A DNA stretch of 64,000 nt from Psychrobacter immobilis (GCF_904846065.1 NZ_CAJGZV010000001.1:248001-312000), one strand, 5' to 3'; positions 43,622 to 53,759 are shown, counted from the first letter of the stretch. The notes: generated by a model from the sequence alone, not told the origin. Numbers and translations: made by a program.

Positions 43622-46420
43622 TTAACGCTTACGCCCAAATTTACGCTGCTTTTTATTACTAATCTCAGTAATCGCATGAGTAATTTCTTCTTCATCTAAG
43701 CTGGCGACTTGCTGCAAAATCTGCATCATGTCAGGCGTTAGCACGTACTTAGCATGACGAGCAATATCATTGATACGATGATCAAAGGTCAATACGCCGG
43801 TTTCATCATCTTTTTGCAAGTAATCGAGACGAGTCAAGGCACTGATGAAGCTGGTGAATAAGGCGCGGTCAAAGAAATCAGGAATATCGTCTGCATATAG
43901 TACAGATAAGCGCTGACCCAGCAGATGACACAGATCAACGACTTCGCTTTCGGTTAGATTGCCTGAGCCTTGCTGGGCGAGTAGGGCAAGCGTCATAAAG
44001 TAACGCTCAAGGCTCTGTCCGACAGGCGTCGCTAGCACTTGCAGCTGCTGATAGCATTTGCTGTTTGATTCAGGGACGCTAAGTACGCCATCGCTCAATT
44101 CGACAATTAGACCATGCGAGAGTAGGCTGTCGACTTTTTTGTTCAAGGTATCAGCCAAGCCATGTGCTGGGTAATATAAGAACAGCTCACTTTGTAAAAA
44201 TGGATAGAGTTGCTTAGCAATATTGTCCAAACGACTACGCTCGATACGACCGTTCCGCGCCACTAATGCTGATAAGAAAGACAGTAAAATAAATACATGC
44301 AGGATGTTATTACGGAAATAGCTGAGCAATGCCGCTTGTTTACCGGCAATCTGAATGATGTCACCTAAAATATGCGGCGTACGTTCAATGAGCTTTAGTT
44401 TGATACCATAATCAATGATTTGCTGCGGACTCATATCTGTAATGACGGTATCATCTGAGTAGGACAACTGCTGAGCAAGACCTTGATAAAGGGCAATTTG
44501 CTCACGACAGATTTCTTCATCTAAAGCCGCTTTAGGCGCTGATAATAATACCAATGATAATAACGAAACGGGCGTCACAACCGCCGCCTTATTGATGTGC
44601 TGCATGATTTTGACGCCGATGTTATCGACCATCGCGCTGGCTTTATCATCGAGCGGGGTATCGGTGCGATCCGTCGGCAAACTATTGGCTGGCACATCGA
44701 ATTTTGTCATAAAGTCGCTAAGATGCAGCGGTGTGCCAAAGCTTAGATGTACATTACCAAAGATACGCTCAATTTTACGACCAACTTTGAGTAAGCCTAG
44801 TAAAGATTCAGATTCTTTTGGCTTGCCTTTTAGCTCACCAACATAGGTGCCACCTTCCATAATACGCTCATAACCGATATAAGTCGGAATGAAAACCACT
44901 GGCTTCTCAGAATGACGTAATTGACTGTGCACTGTCATTGCTAGCATGCCCATCTTCGGTGGTAATAAACGTCCTGAACGCGAGCGACCACCCTCGATAA
45001 AGTATTCAATCGGTGTGTTACGTGTAATAAGGGTGTGCATATATTCGCGGAGGACGGCGGTATAAAGTGCATTGCCACGAAAGCTACGACGTATATAAAA
45101 GGCAACCGCGCCGCGTAATAATGGCCCTAATACGGGTACATCTAGGTTGTCACCAGCAGCGACATAAGGGATGCTCAGACCGCGCTTGTAGATGACATAA
45201 GATAGCAATAGATAATCGACATGGCTACGATGACAAGGCACATAAACCAGCTCATAGTCAGTCGCAAGCTCACGTACGCGCTCGAAATGATGGACTTCTA
45301 CGCCATCATAGAGTTGTGTCCATAACCACGTTAAAAACTTATAAAAACCGCGCACGATGGAATGTGAATAGTCATTGACCATCTCATTGGCATAACCTTT
45401 AGCCAAGACACGGGCTTCACGTACACTGATACCAGATTCTACGGCTTCTGCCTCTATCGCATGTTTGATAGCTGGTGAATACACTAGCTTGTCTACTAAG
45501 TTGCGTCTGTCTGATAAATCAGGACCGAGCATACTGGCACGCTGCTTGTCTAAATAAACCGTAAGCCGCTGCTGTAGCATACGTACCAGTTCACGATTGC
45601 TGTCAGCGGTCGCTACCAAAGCATAGTTTGGTGCTTCGTCGGCATCGCCCAAGCTACTGTTGATGTCTAAATTGCTGTCTTTTGCAGAGCTTTCTTTTAC
45701 AGTGTCTTCTTTTATAGAGTTCTCTTTTGAATCAACGGCTAGTGAATCAAAAATAGAAAACCCTTCTTCATCACCTTTAAGGCTATCATTGATAAGGGTA
45801 CGTAGATCTTGAGGTGGATGGAACTGTACAAAGGTGTCACGCCCCATTACTCCGATATTAAAGAGCTGCTTGGTGATGCTAGGATCTTGCCAGTTGTCAG
45901 CGGTCAGCAGCTTAAACAGTGAATCCTCTTTTTCTGGGGCGCGTCCCCATAATATAGAGACGGGCACCAAACGTACTTTTAGCTCTGGATGTTGTAAAAC
46001 AGCAGACACCAAACGTGACAGGCGCGGCGATAGCTGACTGTCTTTAGCGCTTGGATGGTTCAAAAATATGATGGCTGCGTTTTCTTTGATATTATGGGCG
46101 GCATCATGTACCCCAACCAATGCTGGTGGTAGGTTGTGCTCTTGCGTCTGCAGGTCAATTAAAATACTGTTGGAGCGCGAATAATCTTGCAACACATAAA
46201 ATCTTAGCGTTTGATCGTCGGTATCGAACTCAGGTAATTCACCCAATAACTTAGGTTTAACAGCGACATCGAGTAGCTGCCCCGATAGCTTGCGATAAAT
46301 TTGATTAATCGGCGCATTGGAATAAGGCTTGGGGGCGATTGGATTGACGTCAGTATTAGAAGTGCTGTCGGTTGTGACTGGCGCTTTAAAAATCCGTTTT
46401 TTTAAGAACTTCGGTATCAT
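43622..46420 (-). CDS. plsB: glycerol-3-phosphate 1-O-acyltransferase
   Basis: A 932-residue inner-membrane acyltransferase that adds the first acyl chain to glycerol-3-phosphate in phospholipid synthesis. It has the HX4D catalytic motif in CHRSHVDYLLLSY (about residue 390) and the acceptor-binding IEGGRSRSGRLLPPK and VFIPTYIGYERI blocks. It is longer than E. coli PlsB (807) because of an N-terminal region with a Ser/Asp/Lys-rich insert (KENSIKEDTVKESSAKDSN) and extra C-terminal residues ending in a basic RKFGRKR. The TTG-started extension of four residues is less likely than MIPKFLKKRI. Confidence 0.94.
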   Translation of the reverse strand: MIPKFLKKRIFKAPVTTDSTSNTDVNPIAPKPYSNAPINQIYRKLSGQLLDVAVKPKLLGELPEFDTDDQTLRFYVLQDYSRSNSILIDLQTQEHNLPPALVGVHDAAHNIKENAAIIFLNHPSAKDSQLSPRLSRLVSAVLQHPELKVRLVPVSILWGRAPEKEDSLFKLLTADNWQDPSITKQLFNIGVMGRDTFVQFHPPQDLRTLINDSLKGDEEGFSIFDSLAVDSKENSIKEDTVKESSAKDSNLDINSSLGDADEAPNYALVATADSNRELVRMLQQRLTVYLDKQRASMLGPDLSDRRNLVDKLVYSPAIKHAIEAEAVESGISVREARVLAKGYANEMVNDYSHSIVRGFYKFLTWLWTQLYDGVEVHHFERVRELATDYELVYVPCHRSHVDYLLLSYVIYKRGLSIPYVAAGDNLDVPVLGPLLRGAVAFYIRRSFRGNALYTAVLREYMHTLITRNTPIEYFIEGGRSRSGRLLPPKMGMLAMTVHSQLRHSEKPVVFIPTYIGYERIMEGGTYVGELKGKPKESESLLGLLKVGRKIERIFGNVHLSFGTPLHLSDFMTKFDVPANSLPTDRTDTPLDDKASAMVDNIGVKIMQHINKAAVVTPVSLLSLVLLSAPKAALDEEICREQIALYQGLAQQLSYSDDTVITDMSPQQIIDYGIKLKLIERTPHILGDIIQIAGKQAALLSYFRNNILHVFILLSFLSALVARNGRIERSRLDNIAKQLYPFLQSELFLYYPAHGLADTLNKKVDSLLSHGLIVELSDGVLSVPESNSKCYQQLQVLATPVGQSLERYFMTLALLAQQGSGNLTESEVVDLCHLLGQRLSVLYADDIPDFFDRALFTSFISALTRLDYLQKDDETGVLTFDHRINDIARHAKYVLTPDMMQILQQVASLDEEEITHAITEISNKKQRKFGRKR

Positions 46421-46678
46421 AATCAGTATCAAAAATAGTCAAATATGTTGCGCTTATGATGCCATAAAAGCCACCAAAGCGATATATAGTGTCTGTATAT
46501 ACTGCTAATATTAATACGGTCTGGTTACTATATAGTGAGTTAAGTCGCTCTTAATAAGCTCAAATAATTGAAAGTTAATGTATTTAGCGCAATAATAGTT
46601 CGGCGACAACCAAGAGTCACTATAGAGTAATTATGTTTAAATCTACCTATTAATATCATTGATATAAGCTGAAATATT

Positions 46679-47167
46679 ATGACACCAGCGATTAATCTTG
46701 CCAAACAACGCGCTCTGAACTATCAGTTACACGACTATGTCCATGACAGTAATGCCGCCTCTTTTGGCTTAGAGGCGGCAGAAAAGCTAGGCGTGGATGT
46801 GTCACAAGTGTTCAAAACCTTGGTGGTGTCGACAGAGACTAGTGCGCTTGCCGTTGCTATCTTACCCGTGGATAAAACGTTAAACTTTAAAAAAATGGCT
46901 AAGGCGCTATCTTCGAATAAGTTGCTGATCTGCAAAAAAGTGCAAATGGCGGATCCTAAGCAGGTAGAGCGTAGTACGGGCTATGTGCTAGGCGGCGTCA
47001 GCCCATTGGGACAAAAGAAGCGCTTGCCGACTATCATAGACAGCTCGGCTGCAGAGCAGACAACGATTTATGTCAGCGGTGGTCGCCGTGGTTTAGAAAT
47101 TGAGCTGCCACCAGCACAATTAGCTGAGACCCTTGCTGCTTGCTTTAGTACTATTATCGATGACTAA
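46679..47167 (+). CDS. ybaK: Cys-tRNA(Pro)/Cys-tRNA(Cys) deacylase YbaK
   Basis: A 162-residue trans-editing protein of the YbaK/ProX family, which hydrolyses mischarged Cys-tRNA(Pro). It begins TPAINLAKQRALNYQLHDYV and has the conserved lysine region VDKTLNFKKMAKAL, followed by TGYVLGGVSPLGQKKRLPTI and YVSGGRRGLEIELPP. Length is typical. It is separated by 246 bases from divergent plsB and followed 87 bases later by a CHMI-like gene in the same direction. Confidence 0.94.
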   Translation: MTPAINLAKQRALNYQLHDYVHDSNAASFGLEAAEKLGVDVSQVFKTLVVSTETSALAVAILPVDKTLNFKKMAKALSSNKLLICKKVQMADPKQVERSTGYVLGGVSPLGQKKRLPTIIDSSAAEQTTIYVSGGRRGLEIELPPAQLAETLAACFSTIIDD

Positions 47168-47254
47168 AAAGTTATTGATGACGGGCTGCTCAATCAAGCC
47201 TGAAACGATGGCTAATATTTTACTCCCTCACTCATATTTTATAAGGAAATATTC

Positions 47255-47629
47255 ATGCCACATTTAACCATTCAAATGACGCCCAATGTCAGTATTGCTC
47301 ATGAAGAATCATTTCTTAAAGCGTTAAATAAAGCATTATGGGACAGTGGGCACTTTGGCACGCCGACTGATATTAAAGCACGGATCGTACCCATTGAGAC
47401 ATTTTTGGTAGGCGTTGAAGATGATGAGCAGACGTATGGCTTTATCTATGCGCATCTAAAACTAATGACTGGTCGTGACATGGTGATTCGTAATCAGCTA
47501 GCAGGGCTGCTGGTGACGATGATAGAGCAGGAGATAGGCGCAGAGCAATCAGGGCGAGCAGCCTTACAGATATGTGTGGAAGTTGAAGAAATTAGCGCGG
47601 TGTATCATAAAAAAATGCTGGGTAGCTAA
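47255..47629 (+). CDS. 5-carboxymethyl-2-hydroxymuconate isomerase-like tautomerase
   Basis: A 124-residue protein of the CHMI/tautomerase superfamily. The mature N-terminal Pro1 of MPHLTIQMTPN would be the catalytic base, and RIVPIETFLVGVED and YAHLKLMTGRD follow the CHMI pattern. In homoprotocatechuate degradation CHMI isomerises a ring-cleavage product. No other gene of that pathway lies here, so the physiological substrate is uncertain and it may act as a general tautomerase. TAAGGAAA precedes the ATG. Confidence 0.8.
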   Translation: MPHLTIQMTPNVSIAHEESFLKALNKALWDSGHFGTPTDIKARIVPIETFLVGVEDDEQTYGFIYAHLKLMTGRDMVIRNQLAGLLVTMIEQEIGAEQSGRAALQICVEVEEISAVYHKKMLGS

Positions 47630-47666
47630 AATGCTGATATCGTCCGAAACGACGATTCATCAATCG

Positions 47667-48149
47667 CTATAAGTATTCACATAGCGATTTACTGGCATAC
47701 GTGGGTAATATTATTATCTCAACCCTATAACCAGCCGTTTTGCCTTCAGTCGCCATCAAATTGCGGGCAATACGTAAGCGATATTCTCCGGTTGCAGGTA
47801 GGCAGCCTTGATACACGATACCGCCTTTGCTGCCATCTTGCGTACCGTTTGGCATATGTAATACGCCGACATTGGCTGTCTCAGGCGTACCAGTAAGTGG
47901 CGAAATATTAATAATGGCATATTGCCAGCTGGTGGCATCAAAGCGATACCAGCGCTCATCTTCATTGGGGCTTAATTTGCCAGTGACCGTACTACTGATC
48001 GCGCCTTTGGCAAATTTAATAGGAATGTCAGGATTTTTAGCCAGCTCCGTAGCACTAGTTGCGCTAAAACTGATCAGTGCCGTACTGAGCAGTAGCACTC
48101 GTATAAATGATGAAGCTAAGGAAGTTTTTTGATGATCAGTGGATAACAT
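47667..48149 (-). CDS. exported protein of unknown function, 160 aa
   Basis: A protein with an N-terminal signal sequence (hydrophobic residues about 16-32, cleavage near SATSA). I do not recognise the family. The mature part (about 125 residues) looks beta-rich: GAISSTVTGKLSPNEDERWY, then WQYAIINISP, GVLHMPNGTQDG, GIVYQGCLPATGEYRLRIAR and YRVEIIILPTY. The motif order (ERWYRFDA, then GEYRLRI) recalls pre-peptidase C-terminal-like beta sandwiches found in secreted proteins. Two cysteines (GCLPA, SLCEYL) could form a disulfide. It is monocistronic, between convergent and divergent neighbours. Confidence 0.65.
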   Translation of the reverse strand: MLSTDHQKTSLASSFIRVLLLSTALISFSATSATELAKNPDIPIKFAKGAISSTVTGKLSPNEDERWYRFDATSWQYAIINISPLTGTPETANVGVLHMPNGTQDGSKGGIVYQGCLPATGEYRLRIARNLMATEGKTAGYRVEIIILPTYASKSLCEYL

Positions 48150-48265
48150 GATTGGCTCCTAAAATGGCCATTTATCTATAATGAGTTACTCGTTGTCTCT
48201 CATCTATGATGTATATTTATTATCGATAGGCTTTAATGAGAACGTCTGTACTTTTAGTTAAGCAT

Positions 48266-48294
48266 AAAAAAGCGCCTACATGCTAGGCGCTTTT
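48266..48294. terminator. intrinsic terminator upstream of 47667-48149 and after fadE-like gene
   Basis: Stem GCGCCTA / TAGGCGC with a 5-base loop, six A before and four T after. It most likely ends the - strand acyl-CoA dehydrogenase transcript. Confidence 0.85.
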
Positions 48295-48340
48295 CTTATT
48301 AATTACTGCTTAATTGTGATGCTATCTTAGTCTAAAAAAC

Positions 48341-50161
48341 TTAGTCTAGAAAAGCAAAGTTCTCAATCTTCATTGCTGTCATGCTGTCACTTGGTGCAAC
48401 CATGGCTTCGGCATGCCCCGAGGTACGTGGCAGCAGCTTATCAAAGTAGAATTCAGCCGTTTGGATCTTAGCTTTGTAGAATTCTGGGGATTCAGTGCCG
48501 CCGTTTTCTAGCTTGTCATAAGCGACTGCTGCCATACGCGCCCAATGATAACCCATCATGACATAACCTGAGTACATCAAGAAGTCATCTGATGCAGCTG
48601 AGATGATTTCACGATCTTTACGTGCCATTAGCATCAAGCGGACAGTCAATGTATTCCACTCAGCACATAGCTTGGTGAGCGCCCAAACGAATTTACGCAT
48701 GTCTTTGTCAAGTGCATACTCGCCACACCATTTCATGATGCTTGAGGTGTAATCACGGATGATTTTGCCTTTAGACTGCAAGATCACTTTACGACCGAGT
48801 AAATCCAATGCTTGAATACCAGTTGTACCTTCGTACATGGTGGCGATACGAGCATCACGAGCGATTAGCTCCATGCCCCATTCTTTGATATAGCCGTGAC
48901 CGCCATAGACTTGCTGACCGTGTTTAGCCGCTTCGATACCTAGCTCAGTTAAGAAGCCTTTTAGGATTGGTGTGTAGAAACCCAATTTGTCATCCCATTT
49001 TTCAAACTCTTCATCATCGCCATTGATGATACCTTGCGCCATTTTATCAGCATAGCGCGCAGAATGATAAATCATCGAGCGACCGCCTTCGGCAAAGGCT
49101 TTTTGGGTCAATAGCATACGACGTACGTCAGCATGGTTGATGATGGCATCAGCAACTTTTTCAGGCTCTTTCGTGCCTGATAAGGTGCGCATAGAACGGC
49201 GATCTTTTGCATACGGCAGCGCGTTTTGGAATGACAATTCAGTATGCGCCAAACCTTGGATACCAGTACCAATACGGGCAGTATTCATAAAGGTAAACAT
49301 GGCTTTTAGACCTTTGTTCGGCTCACCAATTAAGTAACCAACGGCATCATCAAAGTTCAACACACAAGTAGCCGATGAGCTAATGCCCATTTTGTGTTCG
49401 ATCGATCCACAAGTCACGCCATTACGCTCGCCAATTTCACCTTCAATAGTTGGCAAGAATTTCGGTACGATAAATAATGAGATACCGCGTGTGCCTTCTG
49501 GTGCATTTGGCAAACGAGCTAAAACAATATGAACGATGTTTTCCGTTAAATCATGCTCACCACTTGAGATGAAAATCTTAGTACCGCTAAGCTTATAAGA
49601 GCCGTCATCTTGTGGAATGGCTTTAGACTTAACTTGACCCAAATCCGTACCACATTGTGGTTCAGTCAAGCACATGGTACCAGCCCAAGAGCCTTCGACC
49701 AATTTATGCAAGTAGGTTTCTTTTTGCTCATCGGTACCATATTGCATAATGGTATTGATACAGCCAGTTGATAGACCAGGATACATTGCCCATGGCCAGT
49801 TCGCCGTACCGATCATTTCAGCTTTAATTAAGTTCAATGAGGTCGGTAAGTTCATACCGCCGTACTCTTCAGGGTAAGAAATACCTTGCCAGCCGCCTTC
49901 TACAAATTGATCATAAGCTTCTTTAAAGCCTTTAGGTGTTGTGACAACACCATTCTCAAAATGACAACCTTCAGCATCTGCTGGCTGGTATAAAGGCGCC
50001 AAGACATTTTCAGCAAAATCTGCCATCCCTTGAAGAATCATATCAACGGTTTCAGGATCGGCATTTTCGCCATTGTCCAAATCTTTATAATGAGTTTGAA
50101 AGTCGAAAACATCATTTATTAAAAACTTGATATCACGTAAAGGTGCTTTGTAAGTTAACAT
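48341..50161 (-). CDS. acyl-CoA dehydrogenase (large, FadE5-like)
   Basis: A 606-residue flavoprotein catalysing the first dehydrogenation of fatty-acid beta-oxidation. It starts MLTYKAPLRDIKFLINDVFDF, typical of the approximately 600-residue class found in Pseudomonas and Acinetobacter. It shows CLTEPQCGTDLG, KLSGTKIFISSGEHDLTENI (FAD/substrate loop), IQGLAHTELSFQNALPYAKDR, and the catalytic-base region YGGHGYIKEWGMELIARDAR followed by MYEGTTGIQALDL. A C-terminal extra domain (KDREIISAASDDFLMYSGYV) completes the class. It is monocistronic. The window has no fadA/fadB. Confidence 0.93.
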   Translation of the reverse strand: MLTYKAPLRDIKFLINDVFDFQTHYKDLDNGENADPETVDMILQGMADFAENVLAPLYQPADAEGCHFENGVVTTPKGFKEAYDQFVEGGWQGISYPEEYGGMNLPTSLNLIKAEMIGTANWPWAMYPGLSTGCINTIMQYGTDEQKETYLHKLVEGSWAGTMCLTEPQCGTDLGQVKSKAIPQDDGSYKLSGTKIFISSGEHDLTENIVHIVLARLPNAPEGTRGISLFIVPKFLPTIEGEIGERNGVTCGSIEHKMGISSSATCVLNFDDAVGYLIGEPNKGLKAMFTFMNTARIGTGIQGLAHTELSFQNALPYAKDRRSMRTLSGTKEPEKVADAIINHADVRRMLLTQKAFAEGGRSMIYHSARYADKMAQGIINGDDEEFEKWDDKLGFYTPILKGFLTELGIEAAKHGQQVYGGHGYIKEWGMELIARDARIATMYEGTTGIQALDLLGRKVILQSKGKIIRDYTSSIMKWCGEYALDKDMRKFVWALTKLCAEWNTLTVRLMLMARKDREIISAASDDFLMYSGYVMMGYHWARMAAVAYDKLENGGTESPEFYKAKIQTAEFYFDKLLPRTSGHAEAMVAPSDSMTAMKIENFAFLD

Positions 50162-50559
50162 AGTCGCTCTCTTTAGTTATTCGCTATCATAAATGGCTAG
50201 CTCGGTATTTGAGCCACGTTTCATGTAAAAGGGTGTTTAATCATTTGGGGTAAGAATAGACGATATCACGGCTTGTCATTCAGATTTATCAAAAACAGCT
50301 CATCCATTTTGATTGCCGTTAAGGCATCCTTGATAAAGAACAGCTGTCGCGGCGTTACTGTCAGTATAAATCTTCTATAGCGACAAATATATAACTAATA
50401 ACTAATATTCATAATTAATATTTTAAATCAAAACATTAATTTATGGGTTAATGGGTTCGATTTTTATTAGTGTCTGTGGTTAAGTACCTATTTATGATAG
50501 ATGTGACTGTATCAGAAAAACATTTTTTAACTGCATTTACGATATAAGGAAAGCCAATT
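50162..50559. other. spacer acyl-CoA dehydrogenase-FUSC gene
   Basis: 398 bases between divergent genes, very AT-rich around 50390-50450 and probably containing both promoters. I see no gene, RNA or strong hairpin. Confidence 0.5.
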
Positions 50560-51687
50560 ATGAGCGCATCCAAGCGCGAGGCAACGCGAGCATCTTGGCT
50601 GACAGCGTTATTTGCTCGCATAAAGGCTTTAATTGATGGGGAGCTGGCGCATTTACTGACAGTGAACCGTAGTAAGAGACTGTGGCATATGCCGATTATC
50701 GCGGCGATTGCCATCAGTTTCCCCGTGTTTGTGGGCGCTTATTTTGATGCTTTATCGTCAGGCATTAAAGCGTCTTTGGGGGCGATGGTTATTTTGAATA
50801 TACCTTTAGTGGGCAAGCTGCCGTATCGATTGGTGACGGTGATGGCTTGGGGTTTTGCCATGTCGCTGTGCTTTGCGCTCGGTCTAATTGCTCAGCAAGT
50901 CCCGCTATTAAAGCTGCCGATATTTACGCTCATGGCGTTTGGTATTGTGATTTTTGGACGTTATTATCGTCAGCCACCGCCAGCGGGACTTTTTGTAATG
51001 ATGGCAGGCGCTATTGCGCTATTTATACCGCTGCCTTTGGAAGACATCTTACGTGCAACTGGACTGGTGATGCTTGGTAGTGGCTTTGCTTTAGTGATGG
51101 CGTTGCTGTATTCGTTGTTTTTACTGGCGACGCGCCCAGCGACGCCGACGCTTACTTATAGCTACGAGCCAGATACCATTACTGAAAGTTTGATTGTCGC
51201 CAGTTTTGTCAGCTTAGCCTTGATCATCGCCGTCACTTTACAGCTGTCCAACCCCTATTGGGCAGCAGTTAGCTGCTTTTTGATTATCCAAGGTATTCAT
51301 TTGCGTACCATGTGGATTAAGCAAATACATCGTTTACTCGGTACAGTATTGGGCGTGGTTTTGGCGAGTTGGATGTTGTCTTGGGGATTATCAATATGGG
51401 GTGTCGCACTGGCGATACTGACGATGATGCTTTGTATCGAGACGTTGGTGGATCGACATTATGGTTTGGCAGTCATATTTATCACGCCGCTGACGATATT
51501 TATTGCAGAATACGGCAGTGGTCTACCGTTTTCTGAGTCCGCCTATCAAGAAGTGATTCGCACGCGCCTTTTTGATACTGTGATTGGCTGCTTGGTGGGT
51601 CTGAGCGGCGGAGTAGTGATGCATTCGACCAACTTACGCATACCGCTACGGCGTATCGAAAACTGGCTACTGGCGCGCTTTGGCTAA
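50560..51687 (+). CDS. FUSC-type inner-membrane protein (aromatic acid/inner-membrane exporter-like)
   Basis: A 375-residue integral membrane protein with two sets of hydrophobic spans (residues about 45-180 and 215-345) split by a short cytoplasmic loop (TRPATPTLTYSYEPD). This is the duplicated layout of the FUSC/YccS/AaeB family. Conserved-looking elements are GIKASLGAMVILNIPLVGKL and YWAAVSCFLIIQG, and the latter resembles the 'YW' motif of the second FUSC domain. Members export aromatic acids or fusaric acid, but many are uncharacterised and the substrate here is unknown. It is shorter than AaeB, which carries a large soluble insert. Confidence 0.8.
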   Translation: MSASKREATRASWLTALFARIKALIDGELAHLLTVNRSKRLWHMPIIAAIAISFPVFVGAYFDALSSGIKASLGAMVILNIPLVGKLPYRLVTVMAWGFAMSLCFALGLIAQQVPLLKLPIFTLMAFGIVIFGRYYRQPPPAGLFVMMAGAIALFIPLPLEDILRATGLVMLGSGFALVMALLYSLFLLATRPATPTLTYSYEPDTITESLIVASFVSLALIIAVTLQLSNPYWAAVSCFLIIQGIHLRTMWIKQIHRLLGTVLGVVLASWMLSWGLSIWGVALAILTMMLCIETLVDRHYGLAVIFITPLTIFIAEYGSGLPFSESAYQEVIRTRLFDTVIGCLVGLSGGVVMHSTNLRIPLRRIENWLLARFG

Positions 51688-51733
51688 TTGATGAGTGTCA
51701 AATCATCAGTACATTTGAAATCAAGTATTAATC

Positions 51734-51768
51734 AAAGTCGCATGAGCTGAGTTCATGCGACTTTTTTT
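51734..51768. terminator. bidirectional intrinsic terminator
   Basis: Stem AGTCGCATGA / TCATGCGACT with a 7-base loop and seven T. It separates the FUSC gene from convergent aroE. Confidence 0.9.
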
Positions 51769-51782
51769 ATGTCGATTTTCGA

Positions 51783-52643
51783 TTAACGACTGTGTAGCGT
51801 TTCAGTGGCTTGCACAACATCGATCGTATGACCCGTCCAACGCGCAAAACTTAGCGCTGCTTGCCCGATGAGCATGCCATAGCCATCAGAAATCTGCGCG
51901 CCACGTGCAGAAAAATGCTGCAAAAATGGCAGCGGGCGTCCATACATCATGTCATAAGCATAATCACCGTTTAGCGTGTCGCTTAGTGGTAGCGTATCTG
52001 CTGATAAACCAATAGAAGTCGCATTGATGATAATATCAAACGGTCCATTTAATTCAGTCGTGCGACAAGTTTCAATTTGCTGCTCATGAATAGCAGTGCT
52101 TGCCGCGCTAAGCTCAGTGACTAACGCTGTTGCCTTGCTCAGCGTGCGATTGGCAATCGTAAGATGTGCGATACCAGCTTCAATTAATGGCAATATCACC
52201 CCACGTGCTGCGCCGCCTGCACCAATGAGTGCCACACGTGCACCATTCAATTGCCAACCCAAACTTATGATGTGATTGACCAGTCCTTGTCCGTCAGTAT
52301 TATCGCCATACAATGCCTCGGTGATTGGCACGCCACTTTTTACCAGCGCTTTATTTAGTAACAGCGTATTGACTGCGCCTGCAACCTTGGCATGTTCAGA
52401 TAAACCACCGCGCGCCGCGCAGCAGTCATAAGCGATTTGCTTAAAAGGTACAGTGATGTTGGCTCCAACGCCGCCACCTTGAAAAAACGCCTCAAGCACC
52501 GCGGTAAAACTGGCTGCATCATCGGGGCAATATTGGCGTTGATAGCTAATCTCAATACCCGTCTGCGCTGCAAATAACGTATGAATTTCAGGGGATTTGC
52601 TGTGGGCAATGGGATTGCCGATAACGATAAAATACTGGGTCAT
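51783..52643 (-). CDS. aroE: shikimate dehydrogenase
   Basis: A 286-residue NADPH-dependent reductase converting 3-dehydroshikimate to shikimate in aromatic amino-acid synthesis. It starts MTQYFIVIGNPIAHSKSPEI with the shikimate-binding Ser pair. It then has ANITVPFKQIAYD with the catalytic Lys, LLLNKALVKSG and ALYGDNTDGQGLVN with the Asp partner. The NADP loop is LIGAGGAARGVILPL, followed by IANRTLSKA. The frame opens 27 bases earlier, but the Met at 52643 is the family start. Confidence 0.95.
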   Translation of the reverse strand: MTQYFIVIGNPIAHSKSPEIHTLFAAQTGIEISYQRQYCPDDAASFTAVLEAFFQGGGVGANITVPFKQIAYDCCAARGGLSEHAKVAGAVNTLLLNKALVKSGVPITEALYGDNTDGQGLVNHIISLGWQLNGARVALIGAGGAARGVILPLIEAGIAHLTIANRTLSKATALVTELSAASTAIHEQQIETCRTTELNGPFDIIINATSIGLSADTLPLSDTLNGDYAYDMMYGRPLPFLQHFSARGAQISDGYGMLIGQAALSFARWTGHTIDVVQATETLHSR

Positions 52644-53072
52644 AATAGGTCTGCTTGCGGTAAGAGGCAAAAATTAATCAGTGGAAGGGCATTGATATGC
52701 AATCATCATAAGGGATAACGCGATATTTGACAAATCAGTGGTCTAATGAGTAAACACTTGAATAGGTAGGTTTTTTGACAGATTATGTCTTTAACAAATC
52801 TGTACTGTCTGGGAGCGTTATCCGTAACGTAAAGGGTGGTCAAGTGTTAAGCAGTTGGGTAAACTAGAGAGTATGAAAATTTTATATTGATATTTTGGCA
52901 GTTGCATAACTATCAGTAACTGAACTGTCAAAAACCAAGTCATAAGAAACTGACATAACAAACTGAGTCATACAATACCAAGTATAAGAACGCTTGTTTA
53001 TAAAATATAATGTCCATTATCAGCGGCCTATCTGCCTGCTCGTTAATACTATTTTGAGAATCATCTAAAAGT
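52644..53072. other. spacer aroE-lipoprotein
   Basis: About 430 bases between divergent genes. It contains a small inverted repeat ACAGATT/AATCTGT (52778-52784 and 52797-52803) and AT-rich leader DNA. No gene or RNA is supported. Confidence 0.5.
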
Positions 53073-53756
53073 GTGAGTAAATTGCCCATGTGGAATAATA
53101 GCCTGCAGACCCTCTTAGTCGGTACGATAATGGCAGTCGGTGTGTCGCTCAGTGGTTGTGATAGCAGTAAAGACGACGCCCAAAAACAAGATGCCGATAT
53201 GAGCGAGCAAACCGTCGCTGACGATGCGCTAGTACAGGACAATGCTGCGCCGAAAGCCGACTTAGACGGTGCTACTGCTCAGCAAGGTACACAAGTGAAA
53301 TATGACGTTGCGGGATGGGGCACTAAAAATGTAGCGTCACTGACCGTCGATAATTTAGATGAGATCAAAGCGACTTTTGGCAAGGTCATGAGCACTGATG
53401 AGAACAGCCTCGACTATGCCAGTAATCCAGCCGCCAAATATCGCTTTATGGATACCGATGCGCCGTATTTGGATCTGATTGATTCTGAAAAGTATCTCGA
53501 ACTGGGCTGGTACTTTGCCAATCCTACTGACTCTGATAAAGAAAAAGAGATAAGCCAAAACCATGCCGAAAAAGCGCATAAGCTTGCCCGCCAACTGATG
53601 GGTGATGAGGGCGGACAACTGATTTCTGATATGCTTAATGGTCAAATTATCAAAAATAAAGTCATCGGTGGTCAAAAAATAGAACTGGCAAAATGTGAGT
53701 TCTACAGTTGTATGTTGGTCATCAATAAATCTGCTGCCCAAACAGATAAGAAGTAA
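53073..53756 (+). CDS. lipoprotein of unknown function
   Basis: A 227-residue lipoprotein precursor. The lipobox is VSLSGCDSS, so the mature protein begins at Cys29 (numbering from the GTG). The following Asp residues in CDSS contain no Asp at +2 of the inner-membrane type pattern beyond D30, so D30 next to Cys could favour inner-membrane retention. After a low-complexity acidic linker comes a compact domain with SLTVDNLDEIKATFGKVMST and YLELGWYFANPTDSDKEK, and two cysteines close together, KCEFYSCMLV, suggesting a disulfide. I do not recognise the domain. An alternative ATG lies at 53088. It precedes pabC by 3 bases and so may be co-transcribed with it. Confidence 0.7.
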   Translation: MSKLPMWNNSLQTLLVGTIMAVGVSLSGCDSSKDDAQKQDADMSEQTVADDALVQDNAAPKADLDGATAQQGTQVKYDVAGWGTKNVASLTVDNLDEIKATFGKVMSTDENSLDYASNPAAKYRFMDTDAPYLDLIDSEKYLELGWYFANPTDSDKEKEISQNHAEKAHKLARQLMGDEGGQLISDMLNGQIIKNKVIGGQKIELAKCEFYSCMLVINKSAAQTDKK

Positions 53757-53759
53757 GCT

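Noticed and set aside
50448..50714. 88-residue open frame on the - strand at the start of the FUSC gene
   Set aside because: It is antisense to the start of a clear membrane protein, with no supporting signals.
53073..53756. Lipoprotein as part of the DpnI island
   Set aside because: It lies on the other side of pabC, 3 bases from it, and looks like part of the native operon and not of the accessory insert.
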